Shown piece after piece: positions 37,016-45,545 of a DNA stretch of 64,000 nucleotides; the first letter of the stretch is position 1, and each line of letters starts with the position of its first letter. The translations under genes and the position numbers were made by a program. The notes below the pieces were generated by a model, which did no database searches, was not told where the DNA came from, and saw only the letters and a list, made by a program, of their open reading frames with translations. The stretch is from an uncultured Eubacteriales bacterium (lineage in GTDB: Bacteria > Bacillota > Clostridia > Peptostreptococcales > Anaerovoracaceae), in NCBI GenBank assembly GCA_902778585.1, contig CACYYD010000001.1:124001-188000 (forward strand), given 5' to 3'.

Positions 37016-37052
37016 AAAAAGCCGCTGCGCGGTATCGCGCGGCGGCCTTTTA
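37016..37052. terminator. Bidirectional terminator between the deaminase and birA
   Basis: An 11-pair GC-rich stem (37021-37031 with 37036-37046) has AAAAA before it and TTTTATTTT after it, serving both converging genes. Confidence 0.85.
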
Positions 37053-37076
37053 TTTTGCAGTTTGATCTGTCAGAGG

Positions 37077-38042
37077 TCAGAGGCGGATGCTTATTTCACC
37101 TGATCTCAATGTCTCTTCCGATCCGTCAGGGTAGCGGACTATCAGCCCGCAGTCATCATCAATCCCTACAGCATAAGCATTCAGTTTTTCGCCCGGTTTG
37201 ATGACTGTGATGTCCTTTCCCGGAACGATGCAGTGCTTTCTGTATTCTTCTATGCAGCCTGTGCCTGATGTGTAATAAGCCATGAAGTTCTTCATGACTT
37301 CTGCAGCGAGTTCATTCTTCAGACCCGGTGAAGGATAGTCAAACACACTTGCTGCGATATCCGCTATGCCTGCAGGGAAGCCTCCTGCAGGAGGGTAGGC
37401 GTTGAGGCCGATGCCCACTATAACACTGTCAAGAGAACCATCAGCCTTGTAAAATGCTTCTGAAAGGATGCCGCAGACTTTTTTGCCTTCAATGAGAATA
37501 TCATTTACCCATTTGATGCCCGCGGTTTTTCCGGAAACCTTTTCAACGGCAGCGCTCACAGCAACAGCGGCCATGGTAGTAAGCTGGAGGACCTGTTTTT
37601 CCGAAAAGTCCTCAGGTCTCAGAAGGATGCTCATGTATATTCCGGAACCCGCAGGAGAATAGAATGATCTGCCTCTGCGGCCTCTGCCTGACGTCTGCGC
37701 GCCGGCAACAGCAACATAGCCTTCTTCTTCACCTTCTTCAGCTTTCGCACGGCATACATTGTTTGTGGAGTCTACGGTCACGAATACTTCAGGCTTCAGG
37801 CATGGATATTCATCTCCAAGAAAGCTCCTGATGCCGTGTGCGGTCAGAACATCGGATTCTTTATCAAGACAGTAGCCTCTGTTGGTCACAGCTTTGATCT
37901 CATAACCTTCGCTCTGAAGTTTTTTGACCGCTTTCCATACAGCCGTTCTTGAAATGTTCAGATCCGAGGCGATTTTTTCGCCGGATACATAAAAACCCTT
38001 GTTTTTTTCAAATAAAGCAAGGACAGTGTCCTTTGTACTCAT
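37077..38042 (-). CDS. birA: Bifunctional biotin operon repressor / biotin--protein ligase
   Basis: A 321-residue protein. An N-terminal winged helix-turn-helix (residues 1-60, IASDLNISRTAVWKAVKKL) is followed by the biotin ligase domain with SGRGRRGRSFYSP near residue 115, GIKWVNDI and GIGLNAY. A small C-terminal SH3-like domain ends the protein. It attaches biotin to carboxylases and, when charged, represses biotin genes. AAGGAG precedes the start. No biotin gene lies in the window. Confidence 0.94.
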   Translation of the reverse strand: MSTKDTVLALFEKNKGFYVSGEKIASDLNISRTAVWKAVKKLQSEGYEIKAVTNRGYCLDKESDVLTAHGIRSFLGDEYPCLKPEVFVTVDSTNNVCRAKAEEGEEEGYVAVAGAQTSGRGRRGRSFYSPAGSGIYMSILLRPEDFSEKQVLQLTTMAAVAVSAAVEKVSGKTAGIKWVNDILIEGKKVCGILSEAFYKADGSLDSVIVGIGLNAYPPAGGFPAGIADIAASVFDYPSPGLKNELAAEVMKNFMAYYTSGTGCIEEYRKHCIVPGKDITVIKPGEKLNAYAVGIDDDCGLIVRYPDGSEETLRSGEISIRL

Positions 38043-38139
38043 TTTTTTTACGCTTTCTCCTTAAATCCGTAAAATCTCACAATATGGTTCTTTGTATCTA
38101 ACTAAAGTTTAATACTGAGGGTATCGATTATCAAGATAG

Positions 38140-38168
38140 TTGACAATGTGGTCAGCATTAAATACAAA
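38140..38168 (+). promoter_or_regulatory. Promoter of the U32 peptidase gene
   Basis: TTGACA at 38140-38145 and TACAAA at 38163-38168 are 17 bases apart in the space divergent to birA. Confidence 0.65.
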
Positions 38169-38219
38169 TCATAGACATCTTTTGAAAGTGTGCTAATATT
38201 TCATCAGGAGGACAATGCC

Positions 38220-40427
38220 ATGAGAAAACCGGAGATACTGGCTCCCGTGGGAGGCAAACAGCATCTTATAGCGGCCGTGAACAGCGGCGCGGATGCCGTA
38301 TACATGGGAGGAATGGCGTTCAATGCCAGAATATTTGCCGATAACTTCAGTGATGAAGAACTGCCTGATGCCATAAACTATGCGCATATGCACGGTGTGA
38401 AGGTATACATGACCATAAACACACTTATAGCGGATCATGAACTGGCAAGGGCTTTTGATTACTGCAACTATATATACGGTCTGGGAGTTGACGGTGTGAT
38501 CGTTCAGGACATGGGTCTTGCGAGGCTTCTTCACAGGTACATTCCTGATCTTCCGCTTCACCTCTCGACACAGGGCACGCTTTTTAACAAACAGGGAGCT
38601 CTGGCTGCGGCAAAAGCAGGCTTCTGCAGGGTGGTGCCTGCAAGGGAACTCACCCTTGATGAGATAAAGGAACTCAGCGCATACTGCAGCTCGATGGAGC
38701 CACCGGTGGAAGTCGAAGTATTCGTGCACGGAGCCCTGTGCATGTGCTACTCGGGACAGTGCCAGATGAGCCGCATGCTCGGCGGCGGAAGCGGCAGGAC
38801 CGGAAACCGCGGGACCTGTGCTCAGCCGTGCAGGCATGCGTACAAAGGTGCGGCCGGCACATACTATGCTCTGAGCCCGAAGGACCTCTGCCTCATAGAC
38901 AGGATACCGGATCTTTACCGCGCGGGAGTTTCTTCCTTCAAGATAGAGGGAAGGATGAAGACCCCTGAGTACGTCGCGATAGTTACGGGCATGTACCGCA
39001 AGTACACCGATCTCTATGAGAGACTTATGCGCGAATACGGCCCTGACAAGGCGGCTGAAATGTACTCAGTCGATGAAAATGACATGCTCGAACTCAGACA
39101 GGTATTCAACAGGGGCGATTTTACGGAGGGATATCTCGAAGGAGATCCGGGAAACGATCTTCTGTCAGGCGCAAGCCCTAAAAACCAGGGGCTTTATCTC
39201 GGCCGTGTCATAGCTGTTATTGACAGCGAGAACAAACTGAGCGAAAAAGACGAGAGAGCCGCAGCAAGAGGAGCGCTCAAACGGGGCAGGGAACTCGTAT
39301 GCATAGAGCTCGCGAGATCCGCCATCGAGCAGGGGATAGAACCCGGCATGGGAGACGGGCTTGAGTTCAGAAGCGAAGATGCGGACTATCTGGTCAATTC
39401 CCCGGCTGGCGGCGTTGCCACTTACATAAAAGACATAGGCCAGGGCTGCTTCCTGGCGGGAGACTTCGAAAGGGGCGCTCTTACAGGTGATCCTGTCTAT
39501 AAGGTCACTGACAGGAAGCTTATGGACAGAGCGCTTGATCTCGAAGAAAAGAAGCTTCCGGCAACGATGTCCTTTACGGCACGTGAAGGACAGTGCCCGG
39601 TGCTCGTAATGACCGATGTAAAACTTGGAAACAGTGTGGAGATAAACGCTGACCACATCATCAGGGCTGCAGAAAAAACGCCTACAGACGCCGAAAGAAT
39701 AGAGGCATCTCTGAACAGGCTCGGAGACACCGCATACACAACGGGGCTCACGGGTATAGATATCCAGATGGATGATGGGATAATGGTACCGCTATCCGTG
39801 GTAAACAGGATGAGGCGCGAGGCGGCAGACGAACTGATGCAGCAGAGACGGGAATACGTCGTAAGCCACAGAAGCCCGGCGCTCAGCAGGGAAGATGCCG
39901 ATGCCGTGAAACATGATGAGAAACTCGGCGATGAGGTGCTCGATTCCGACGAATTCATGCACCGGGTCAGCGTGAGCGGAATAAGACCTGTGGCGCTTGA
40001 GCACTTTATGGAGGCCAAGCGCGAAGGCAAAGAGCTCAAGCCGGGAGCTGTTCCGTATATCATGAATGTCTCAAAAGGCAATCTCGACAGATTCGTTGAG
40101 GAAAACTTTGATGAGATCGTATCCGCATGCAGGGAAAGCGGGCTGCTTATCGGCAATGCAGGATGGATCGAAAGCTTCGTAAACGCCGGAATAAAAGTAT
40201 ACGGAGACTACGGTCTCAATGTTTACAACAACCAGGCGAGACTTGCCTATGAGGAGATGGGAGCAGAGCTGTACATGCCGTCCCATGAGACAGGAGTATC
40301 CGATGAAAGGGGTATCCCGCTGATGATCACGGAACACATGGTCTCAGAGGAAAGACTTACTGACCGTAAGGGAGGGATACACAGGATCGTGAGATCTCCT
40401 TCAGGCGATAAGACTCTGATATATTAA
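38220..40427 (+). CDS. U32 family peptidase-like protein (RlhA/TrhP group)
   Basis: A 735-residue protein. It begins with ILAPVGGKQHLIAAVNSGADAVYMGG and carries the U32 signature EVFVHGALCMCYSGQC, followed by cysteine-rich CAQPCR, which in RlhA and TrhP relatives supports an Fe-S cluster. Those relatives hydroxylate 23S rRNA or tRNA using prephenate-derived chemistry; peptidase activity is proven for few members. A C-terminal DUF3656-like part accounts for the length. The ATG at 38220 has AGGAGG and is preferred to an upstream GTG at 38190. Confidence 0.88.
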   Translation: MRKPEILAPVGGKQHLIAAVNSGADAVYMGGMAFNARIFADNFSDEELPDAINYAHMHGVKVYMTINTLIADHELARAFDYCNYIYGLGVDGVIVQDMGLARLLHRYIPDLPLHLSTQGTLFNKQGALAAAKAGFCRVVPARELTLDEIKELSAYCSSMEPPVEVEVFVHGALCMCYSGQCQMSRMLGGGSGRTGNRGTCAQPCRHAYKGAAGTYYALSPKDLCLIDRIPDLYRAGVSSFKIEGRMKTPEYVAIVTGMYRKYTDLYERLMREYGPDKAAEMYSVDENDMLELRQVFNRGDFTEGYLEGDPGNDLLSGASPKNQGLYLGRVIAVIDSENKLSEKDERAAARGALKRGRELVCIELARSAIEQGIEPGMGDGLEFRSEDADYLVNSPAGGVATYIKDIGQGCFLAGDFERGALTGDPVYKVTDRKLMDRALDLEEKKLPATMSFTAREGQCPVLVMTDVKLGNSVEINADHIIRAAEKTPTDAERIEASLNRLGDTAYTTGLTGIDIQMDDGIMVPLSVVNRMRREAADELMQQRREYVVSHRSPALSREDADAVKHDEKLGDEVLDSDEFMHRVSVSGIRPVALEHFMEAKREGKELKPGAVPYIMNVSKGNLDRFVEENFDEIVSACRESGLLIGNAGWIESFVNAGIKVYGDYGLNVYNNQARLAYEEMGAELYMPSHETGVSDERGIPLMITEHMVSEERLTDRKGGIHRIVRSPSGDKTLIY

Positions 40428-40491
40428 ATCACTAAAGTGAATACAAATTCTCCGGTATGTTGTATAATACGAGGGTAAAGGAGGACGCAAA

Positions 40492-40791
40492 ATGCTTGAT
40501 ATAAAGAAGAACCAGGATGGATCAAAACTGGAATTATCACTGAGCGGAAGACTTGACACTATCACGGCTCCGCAGCTTGAAGAAGAGATCAAGGCAGAGA
40601 TCGACGGTATCACCGAACTTGTTTTCGACTTCACTGATCTTGCATATGTTTCGAGTGCCGGTCTTCGTGTGCTTCTCTCTGCCCAGAAATCCATGAACGA
40701 AAAAGGAAGCATGGTGGTAAGAAATGTCTCGGAAGAGATCCAGGAGATCTTTGATGTAACAGGCTTTTCGGATATTCTGACCATAGAATAG
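40492..40791 (+). CDS. STAS-domain anti-sigma factor antagonist
   Basis: A 99-residue single-domain STAS protein of the SpoIIAA/RsbV type. The core is ELSLSGRLDTITAPQLEEE, with the phosphorylatable serine in YVSSAGLRVLL near residue 57. Such proteins bind and release anti-sigma kinases depending on phosphorylation. It is followed at once by a protein that contains another STAS domain and an RsbW-like kinase domain, so it is probably a substrate of that kinase. A TATAAT at 40463 and an AAAGGAGG ribosome site precede it. Confidence 0.92.
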   Translation: MLDIKKNQDGSKLELSLSGRLDTITAPQLEEEIKAEIDGITELVFDFTDLAYVSSAGLRVLLSAQKSMNEKGSMVVRNVSEEIQEIFDVTGFSDILTIE

Positions 40792-40808
40792 GAGCTTTGG
40801 GACAAGTA

Positions 40809-42413
40809 ATGAACGCGGTCTGGGAAAACGACACAATCAGGCTTACTCTCGAAGGCCGGATAGATTCCGGTAATTCAGCAGATGTCGAGAGTGAGATAAT
40901 CGAAGCGATAGGTGACAGGACCCCTGGTTCTGTAGCCCTTGATGCGGAGCGCCTTGAATACATATCAAGTGCAGGTCTGCGCATCATACTGCGCCTCAGA
41001 AAGAGATATCCGTCTCTTAAAGTCATGAACCTCAGCGCTGAGGTCTATGAAGTTTTTGAGATGACCGGATTCACTGAAATGATGGAGGTCAGCAAGGCTT
41101 ACAGAGTGGTGTCCATCGAAGGCTGCGAAGAGATAGGACGCGGTGCCAACGGAAGTATTTACCGTATCGACAAGGACAATGTCGTAAAGGTGTACAACAA
41201 TCCTGACGCCCTCGAAGATATACAGCATGAGCGTGAGGTCGCGAGACTGGCGCTTATTCTGGGCATACCGACGGCTATCTCCTATGATGTGGTACGTGTC
41301 GGGGACAGCTATGGTTCTGTGTTTGAGATGCTGAACGCGGAATCGTTCTCAAAGATACTCGCGACAGAACCTGACAAATTTGAATGGTGCGTCGAAGAAT
41401 ATGTCGATATGCTGAAGCGCATCCATGACACAGCGGTCCCGGCAGGGAAACTCCCTGACATGAGGGAAACGGTGATCTCATGGGCTGAATTCATGCAGGA
41501 CTATCTGCCTGAGGGACCTGCTAAAAAGCTCCTGGCGATGGTGGAAGCGGTGCCGCATGACGATCATATGATCCACGGAGACTATCACACGAAGAATCTC
41601 GAACTTCAGGACGATGAAGTCCTTCTTATCGACATGGATACGCTGGCGGTCGGAAATCCGGTATTTGAGCTGGGCTCGATGTTCAACGCATACGTAGGAT
41701 TCTCCGAACTCGATCATGAGATAATCAAAAAGTTCCAGGGCTTCGACTTTGAGACTGCATCAAGGTTCTGGCGGAGAACGCTTGAGTGCTACCTCGGAAC
41801 GACTGATGATGACGTGATAAGAAGCGTAGAGGACAAGGCCCGCATCATCGGATATACAAGACTCATAAGACGCTCCATAAGGCGCGGTGGTCTTGAGGAT
41901 CCGGCAAGGAAGGCAGAGATCGACCACTGGACAGAAGAGCTGATCGAACTCCTCGGAAAGACAGATACTCTTCTTTTCGAGAGGAACAGTTCGGGCGATA
42001 AAAGAAGGGACGAACTCGACATCGAGGCTGTCGAAGAAAACCTTTCCGAAGTGATCGCGTTCGTCGACAAAAAGCTTGAAGCTGTCGGATGTTCGATGAA
42101 GTCTCAGATGCAGATCGATCTTGCAGTTGAGGAGATCTTTGTCAACATAGCGAAATACGCGTATAACCCGGATAAGGGAAGGGCTATAGTCAGAGTTGAG
42201 GTAAGTGAGGAGCCTATCCAGGTAAAGATCACTTTCATTGACCACGGCAAGCCGTATGATCCGCTTGCAAAGGATGATCCTGACATCAGCCTGTCAGCAG
42301 ATGACAGACCTATCGGAGGGCTTGGCATATTCATGGCAAAGCAGTCGATGGACGACATCAGCTATGAGTATAAGGACGGAAGCAATATCCTTACTCTTAC
42401 CAAGAACATCTGA
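40809..42413 (+). CDS. STAS + APH-like kinase + RsbW-like ATPase triple fusion
   Basis: A 534-residue protein with three parts. Residues 1-95 are a STAS domain with the serine motif YISSAGLRIIL. Residues 105-330 resemble an aminoglycoside/choline-kinase-like phosphotransferase, with a GRGANGSIYRI loop, a VVKVY lysine, the catalytic loop MIHGDYHTKNLE and LIDMD. Residues 395-534 form an RsbW/SpoIIAB-type HATPase with LAVEEIFVNIAKYAY, FIDHGKPYDP and GGLGIFMAKQ. All parts look active. It should switch partners with the upstream STAS protein. A TTG at 40797 is an alternative start. No sigma factor gene is adjacent. Confidence 0.85.
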   Translation: MNAVWENDTIRLTLEGRIDSGNSADVESEIIEAIGDRTPGSVALDAERLEYISSAGLRIILRLRKRYPSLKVMNLSAEVYEVFEMTGFTEMMEVSKAYRVVSIEGCEEIGRGANGSIYRIDKDNVVKVYNNPDALEDIQHEREVARLALILGIPTAISYDVVRVGDSYGSVFEMLNAESFSKILATEPDKFEWCVEEYVDMLKRIHDTAVPAGKLPDMRETVISWAEFMQDYLPEGPAKKLLAMVEAVPHDDHMIHGDYHTKNLELQDDEVLLIDMDTLAVGNPVFELGSMFNAYVGFSELDHEIIKKFQGFDFETASRFWRRTLECYLGTTDDDVIRSVEDKARIIGYTRLIRRSIRRGGLEDPARKAEIDHWTEELIELLGKTDTLLFERNSSGDKRRDELDIEAVEENLSEVIAFVDKKLEAVGCSMKSQMQIDLAVEEIFVNIAKYAYNPDKGRAIVRVEVSEEPIQVKITFIDHGKPYDPLAKDDPDISLSADDRPIGGLGIFMAKQSMDDISYEYKDGSNILTLTKNI

Positions 42414-42475
42414 CACAACTGATGATCACAAGATAATCAAAAGGTATTGGTTTAGTAATTACAGGAGGTAAAAAA

Positions 42476-43090
42476 ATGGCAGACAAGAGTGTTATCGATA
42501 AGGTAAAGGAACTTCTTGACAGCAACGCAAACGCTTCACTCAAGGAAGCAGCGAAGAAGTGGCTCGACGAAGTCGATGATAAGTACGGCGACAAGATAGA
42601 CGCTGCAGTGGACAAGCTCGGCGACATGGCAGATAAGTACTCTGAAAAGTCGATCGGGTTCAATGAAAAGATGACTCAGGCCGGTGAAAAATTCACTGAT
42701 ACCGTAGACAAGTTTACGGAAAAAGCCGGTCCGGCTTTTGGGGAGTTCAAAGAGAAGGCAGCTCCTGTAGTAGATGATCTGAAAGATAAAGCTGCTCCGA
42801 AGATCGAAGAACTCAAGGGAAAGGCTGCTCCGGTAGTGGATAAGGTCACTGAGAGCGAGTTCGTCAAGCAGCTCAAGGCCGGTATCTCATCTCTCGACGA
42901 AGTCATCGACACATTCAGCAAGCCTGAGATGAAGGAAAAGATGGGCGAAGAGGCAGCAGAGCAGATCAGAAAGCATGCTGAGGCTATGAAGGCAGAGGGT
43001 AAGACATACTGCGACTGCCCGGCTTGCACAAAGGCAAGAGAGATCCTCAAAGACCTCAACATCGATCTTGATGAGCCAAGCGCTGAATAA
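42476..43090 (+). CDS. Amphipathic 11-mer-repeat protein with C-terminal CxCxxC
   Basis: A 204-residue, highly charged helical protein of no recognised family. Residues 70-124 are five consecutive 11-residue units, of which the last three are K(E/D/G)KAAPxxxxL-like, including KEKAAPVVDDL and KDKAAPKIEEL. Such 11-mers occur in LEA group 3, synuclein and apolipoprotein-type lipid-binding helices. A C-terminal CDCPAC at 179-184 could bind metal. There is no signal peptide or membrane segment. It follows the partner-switching genes and may be a stress-related target, which is inference. Confidence 0.75.
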   Translation: MADKSVIDKVKELLDSNANASLKEAAKKWLDEVDDKYGDKIDAAVDKLGDMADKYSEKSIGFNEKMTQAGEKFTDTVDKFTEKAGPAFGEFKEKAAPVVDDLKDKAAPKIEELKGKAAPVVDKVTESEFVKQLKAGISSLDEVIDTFSKPEMKEKMGEEAAEQIRKHAEAMKAEGKTYCDCPACTKAREILKDLNIDLDEPSAE

Positions 43091-43115
43091 TTCCTGATCA
43101 CAAATGAACTTATGG

Positions 43116-43146
43116 CAGACCGTCCTATGGGGCGGTCTGTTTTTTA
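43116..43146 (+). terminator. Terminator after the 11-mer-repeat gene
   Basis: A ten-pair stem with one G-U pair (CAGACCGTCC/GGGCGGTCTG, loop of four) is followed by six T. Confidence 0.85.
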
Positions 43147-43147
43147 C

Positions 43148-43176
43148 TGGACAAGACGCAGACTATGCGGTACAAT
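43148..43176 (+). promoter_or_regulatory. Promoter of queT
   Basis: TGGACA at 43148-43153 and TACAAT at 43171-43176 are 17 bases apart, giving a leader of about 85 bases. Confidence 0.7.
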
Positions 43177-43204
43177 CACGCGTGGACGCAGCAAAAGAGC
43201 GTCT

Positions 43205-43233
43205 GAAGCAGTTCGGGTCCGACATCCTGCTTC
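43205..43233 (+). promoter_or_regulatory. Structured leader of queT, possible preQ1-type element
   Basis: GAAGCAG at 43205-43211 pairs with CTGCTTC at 43227-43233 and encloses a small TCGG/CCGA helix. An A-rich tail and the AAAGGAG ribosome site follow, and loop pyrimidines could pair with GGA. The layout recalls preQ1 riboswitches, but the known consensus is not matched. Confidence 0.3.
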
Positions 43234-43266
43234 TAAAATATCAAAACCAAAGGAGAAAAGAATAAG

Positions 43267-43770
43267 ATGAAATCAAAAGACCCTAAAGTGACGTGGATCA
43301 CTCAGGGCGCGGCTATTGCTGCTCTCTATGTGGTTCTCACACTGGTATTTGCGCCGATATCCTTCGGCCCCGTACAGCTCAGAGTAGCTGAGGCGCTGTG
43401 CATCCTTCCGATGTTCACACCGGCGGCCATTCCGGGACTCTTTATCGGCTGCCTGATAGCGAATCTTCTTGGCGGAGGCATCGTACTCGACGTCGTATTC
43501 GGAAGCCTTGCCACTCTGATCGGAGCCGTACTCGGATACATGCTCCGCTCAAACCGCTGGCTCGTTCCGCTGCCAGCAGTCATCGCAAACGCTCTCATAG
43601 TTCCATTCGTTCTCAAGTTTGGCTATGGCGTTGTAGATGTAGCTATCCCTGTACTCATGCTCCAGATAGCTGCGGGAGAGATACTCGGCTGCTATGTTCT
43701 CGGAGAACTTTTCGCAAGCGCGCTTATGAAGCGCAAGGCGATCTTCGGATCAGCGACTGAAAGCATGTAG
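43267..43770 (+). CDS. queT: QueT-family queuosine-precursor transporter (ECF S component)
   Basis: A 167-residue membrane protein with five to six helices. FGPVQLRVAEALCILP near residue 36 is the QueT signature; ANLLGGGIVLDVVFGSLATLIGA follows in shorter conserved pieces. It would take up queuine or preQ1 with a shared ECF module located elsewhere. The gene has its own promoter, a structured leader and an AAAGGAG ribosome site. No queuosine biosynthesis gene is adjacent. Confidence 0.88.
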   Translation: MKSKDPKVTWITQGAAIAALYVVLTLVFAPISFGPVQLRVAEALCILPMFTPAAIPGLFIGCLIANLLGGGIVLDVVFGSLATLIGAVLGYMLRSNRWLVPLPAVIANALIVPFVLKFGYGVVDVAIPVLMLQIAAGEILGCYVLGELFASALMKRKAIFGSATESM

Positions 43771-43798
43771 CAAACAGTGAAAAACAGACATAATAATT

Positions 43799-43833
43799 GC
43801 CGCGTTCAGATATATGAACGCGGCTTTTGTTTT
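43799..43833. terminator. Terminator between queT and the GPH transporter
   Basis: A ten-pair perfect stem, GCCGCGTTCA/TGAACGCGGC, is followed on the plus strand by TTTTGTTTT. The converging minus-strand gene may use it too. Confidence 0.85.
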
Positions 43834-43845
43834 GTCCGGAAGTGA

Positions 43846-45363
43846 TCATTCAGTCTTTTTTGAGGCAAGTTCGTTTACTATCCTGTCGTATTCCTCTTCA
43901 TCGAGCCTGTAATGCTTTTTGTAAAGGATATATGCGCAGACCATCATTATGAACGGAAGCACACACATCATCAGGAGAAGGCCGTGGCTCTGTGAACTCT
44001 CTACCGAAGAGATCACAGCGTCTATCTGAGCCAGCTTGTCCGCTTCTGACAGTGTTCCCATGTTGGCAGCCTGCTCCAGAGCGCTTATCTGGTTCGTATA
44101 GTCCGTAACGCCGAAAATAAGATATGAGACCGTAGTGAGAAGGACACAAAGCGCTCCTCCCATCTTTGTGAAGAAAGGTCTTATCGAAGCGACGATAGCT
44201 TCATCTCTGGTCCCGTTTTTATACTCGTTGTATTCGACCGTATTGATGATCGAGAGCATCATTATTACGTAATAGCAGTTCATACCAAGCTGCGCGAGCA
44301 TGTACCCGACAGTCGTGATCCAGAATGACGTCATCGTCGCCGGCATGAGGAGTCCGGCTGCGAGCATCATCGCGAAACCAACGGTCATGACGGCTCCGAA
44401 GCCCTTCATGAGAGTTTTGCGGTGCCACTTCGATGACAGCCACGGATAGGCAATGAGGAGTATGCCAGATGCGGACAGGCCTATCGTGGAGAAGAGCGAG
44501 TAAAGACCGCCCCTGTAGCCATATGTGAAATAGACATATGTGGAACCTATGCCTCCCACAATGAAATCAGCTCCTATCTGATGCAGCAGGAAGATAAGAC
44601 ACATCCACGAGAGCTGGTCGTTGTTCACTATGGTCGAAATGATCTTTCTGAAGCTGACAGGAGGAGGGGTCGTATCCATGTACGAGCGGTCCTCCCTGAC
44701 TCCGGCTATGGTAAACATGAGAAAGAGAGGGGAGAGCACACAGAATACGGCAGCAACGGCTCCGTATGCGGTCTGCGCATTGCCTCCTATGGTCCCGGAT
44801 CCGGTGGTGAGCATCGGGATGAGAAGTCCCGCTATACCTCCGCCGATACCGGCCGCGAGGTTCGTCATTGCCGTGAGCTTGTCGCGGGTCCCGCCGTCTT
44901 TTCCGAGGGAAGGTATCATGCCCCAGTATGCGATGTCATGCATCGTATAGGTTATGCTGTATGCGAAGTAGATGATCCCGAAGAACCAGATGAACGCCCA
45001 GCCCTCAAGCTTTACATTGAAAGCGAGATATACGACCACAGACGTGCTCAGCACTCCTATGAGGAGCCACGGCTTGTACTTGCCCCAGCGTGTACGCGTG
45101 CGCTCGATGATGTTGCCCATGAGCGGGTCGTTCAGCGCGTCGAATATCCTGGCGCCTATCATTATGCCCGTGATCGTCATCAGCTGTGCGGCTGTAAGAT
45201 GGCGGGTAAACAGTACATACACAAGAATGTAGTTGGTGAAAAGCGAATAGATCATGTCTCTTCCGAGCGTTCCGACAGGGAAGAAGAAAAGATTCCGCTT
45301 AGTCTGTCTTTCCGTAAGACCGCCTGCTTCAGAGGCGGCATTTTCTGCTTTTTTTCTGCTCAT
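43846..45363 (-). CDS. GPH-family sugar:cation symporter (MelB-like)
   Basis: A 505-residue, twelve-helix transporter of the glycoside-pentoside-hexuronide group. NDPLMGNIIERTRTRWGKYKP in two pieces is the characteristic loop motif after helix 2. The frame opens at 45408, but a TATAAT on the minus strand at 45415-45410 ends one base before that ATG, so transcription must begin inside; the ATG at 45363 with AAAAGGG upstream is used. No sugar-degrading gene is adjacent, and substrate is unknown. Confidence 0.85.
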   Translation of the reverse strand: MSRKKAENAASEAGGLTERQTKRNLFFFPVGTLGRDMIYSLFTNYILVYVLFTRHLTAAQLMTITGIMIGARIFDALNDPLMGNIIERTRTRWGKYKPWLLIGVLSTSVVVYLAFNVKLEGWAFIWFFGIIYFAYSITYTMHDIAYWGMIPSLGKDGGTRDKLTAMTNLAAGIGGGIAGLLIPMLTTGSGTIGGNAQTAYGAVAAVFCVLSPLFLMFTIAGVREDRSYMDTTPPPVSFRKIISTIVNNDQLSWMCLIFLLHQIGADFIVGGIGSTYVYFTYGYRGGLYSLFSTIGLSASGILLIAYPWLSSKWHRKTLMKGFGAVMTVGFAMMLAAGLLMPATMTSFWITTVGYMLAQLGMNCYYVIMMLSIINTVEYNEYKNGTRDEAIVASIRPFFTKMGGALCVLLTTVSYLIFGVTDYTNQISALEQAANMGTLSEADKLAQIDAVISSVESSQSHGLLLMMCVLPFIMMVCAYILYKKHYRLDEEEYDRIVNELASKKTE

Positions 45364-45483
45364 TTCCGTATAACCCTTTTCTCCTGATGCAGTCTGCCTT
45401 CTGTACATGATTATACCTTAAAGAGGGACTGCAGCGTCTGAAAGAATTATATGTTTCAAAGACCGAATTTGGCCTGTACCAGG

Positions 45484-45512
45484 TTGAACGGAGCAGGGAA
45501 TGGTGTTACATT
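45484..45512 (+). promoter_or_regulatory. Promoter of the DUF4015 gene
   Basis: TTGAAC at 45484-45489 and TACATT at 45507-45512 are 17 bases apart. Confidence 0.6.
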
Positions 45513-45545
45513 AATAAGGCACGTCAACAGGAAGGTTTATAAGAA

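Noticed and set aside
38042..38219. Biotin-type BirA operator between birA and the U32 gene
   Set aside because: No clear TTGTTAAC-spaced inverted repeat is present; only a promoter for the U32 gene is supported.
42683..42847. DNA tandem repeat underlying the 11-mer protein repeats
   Set aside because: The 33-base units have diverged in sequence; only the protein pattern is regular, so no repeat-array feature is claimed.
45364..45408. GPH transporter starting at the ATG at 45408
   Set aside because: The -10 box TATAAT ends one base before that ATG, so the expected transcript would not contain it.
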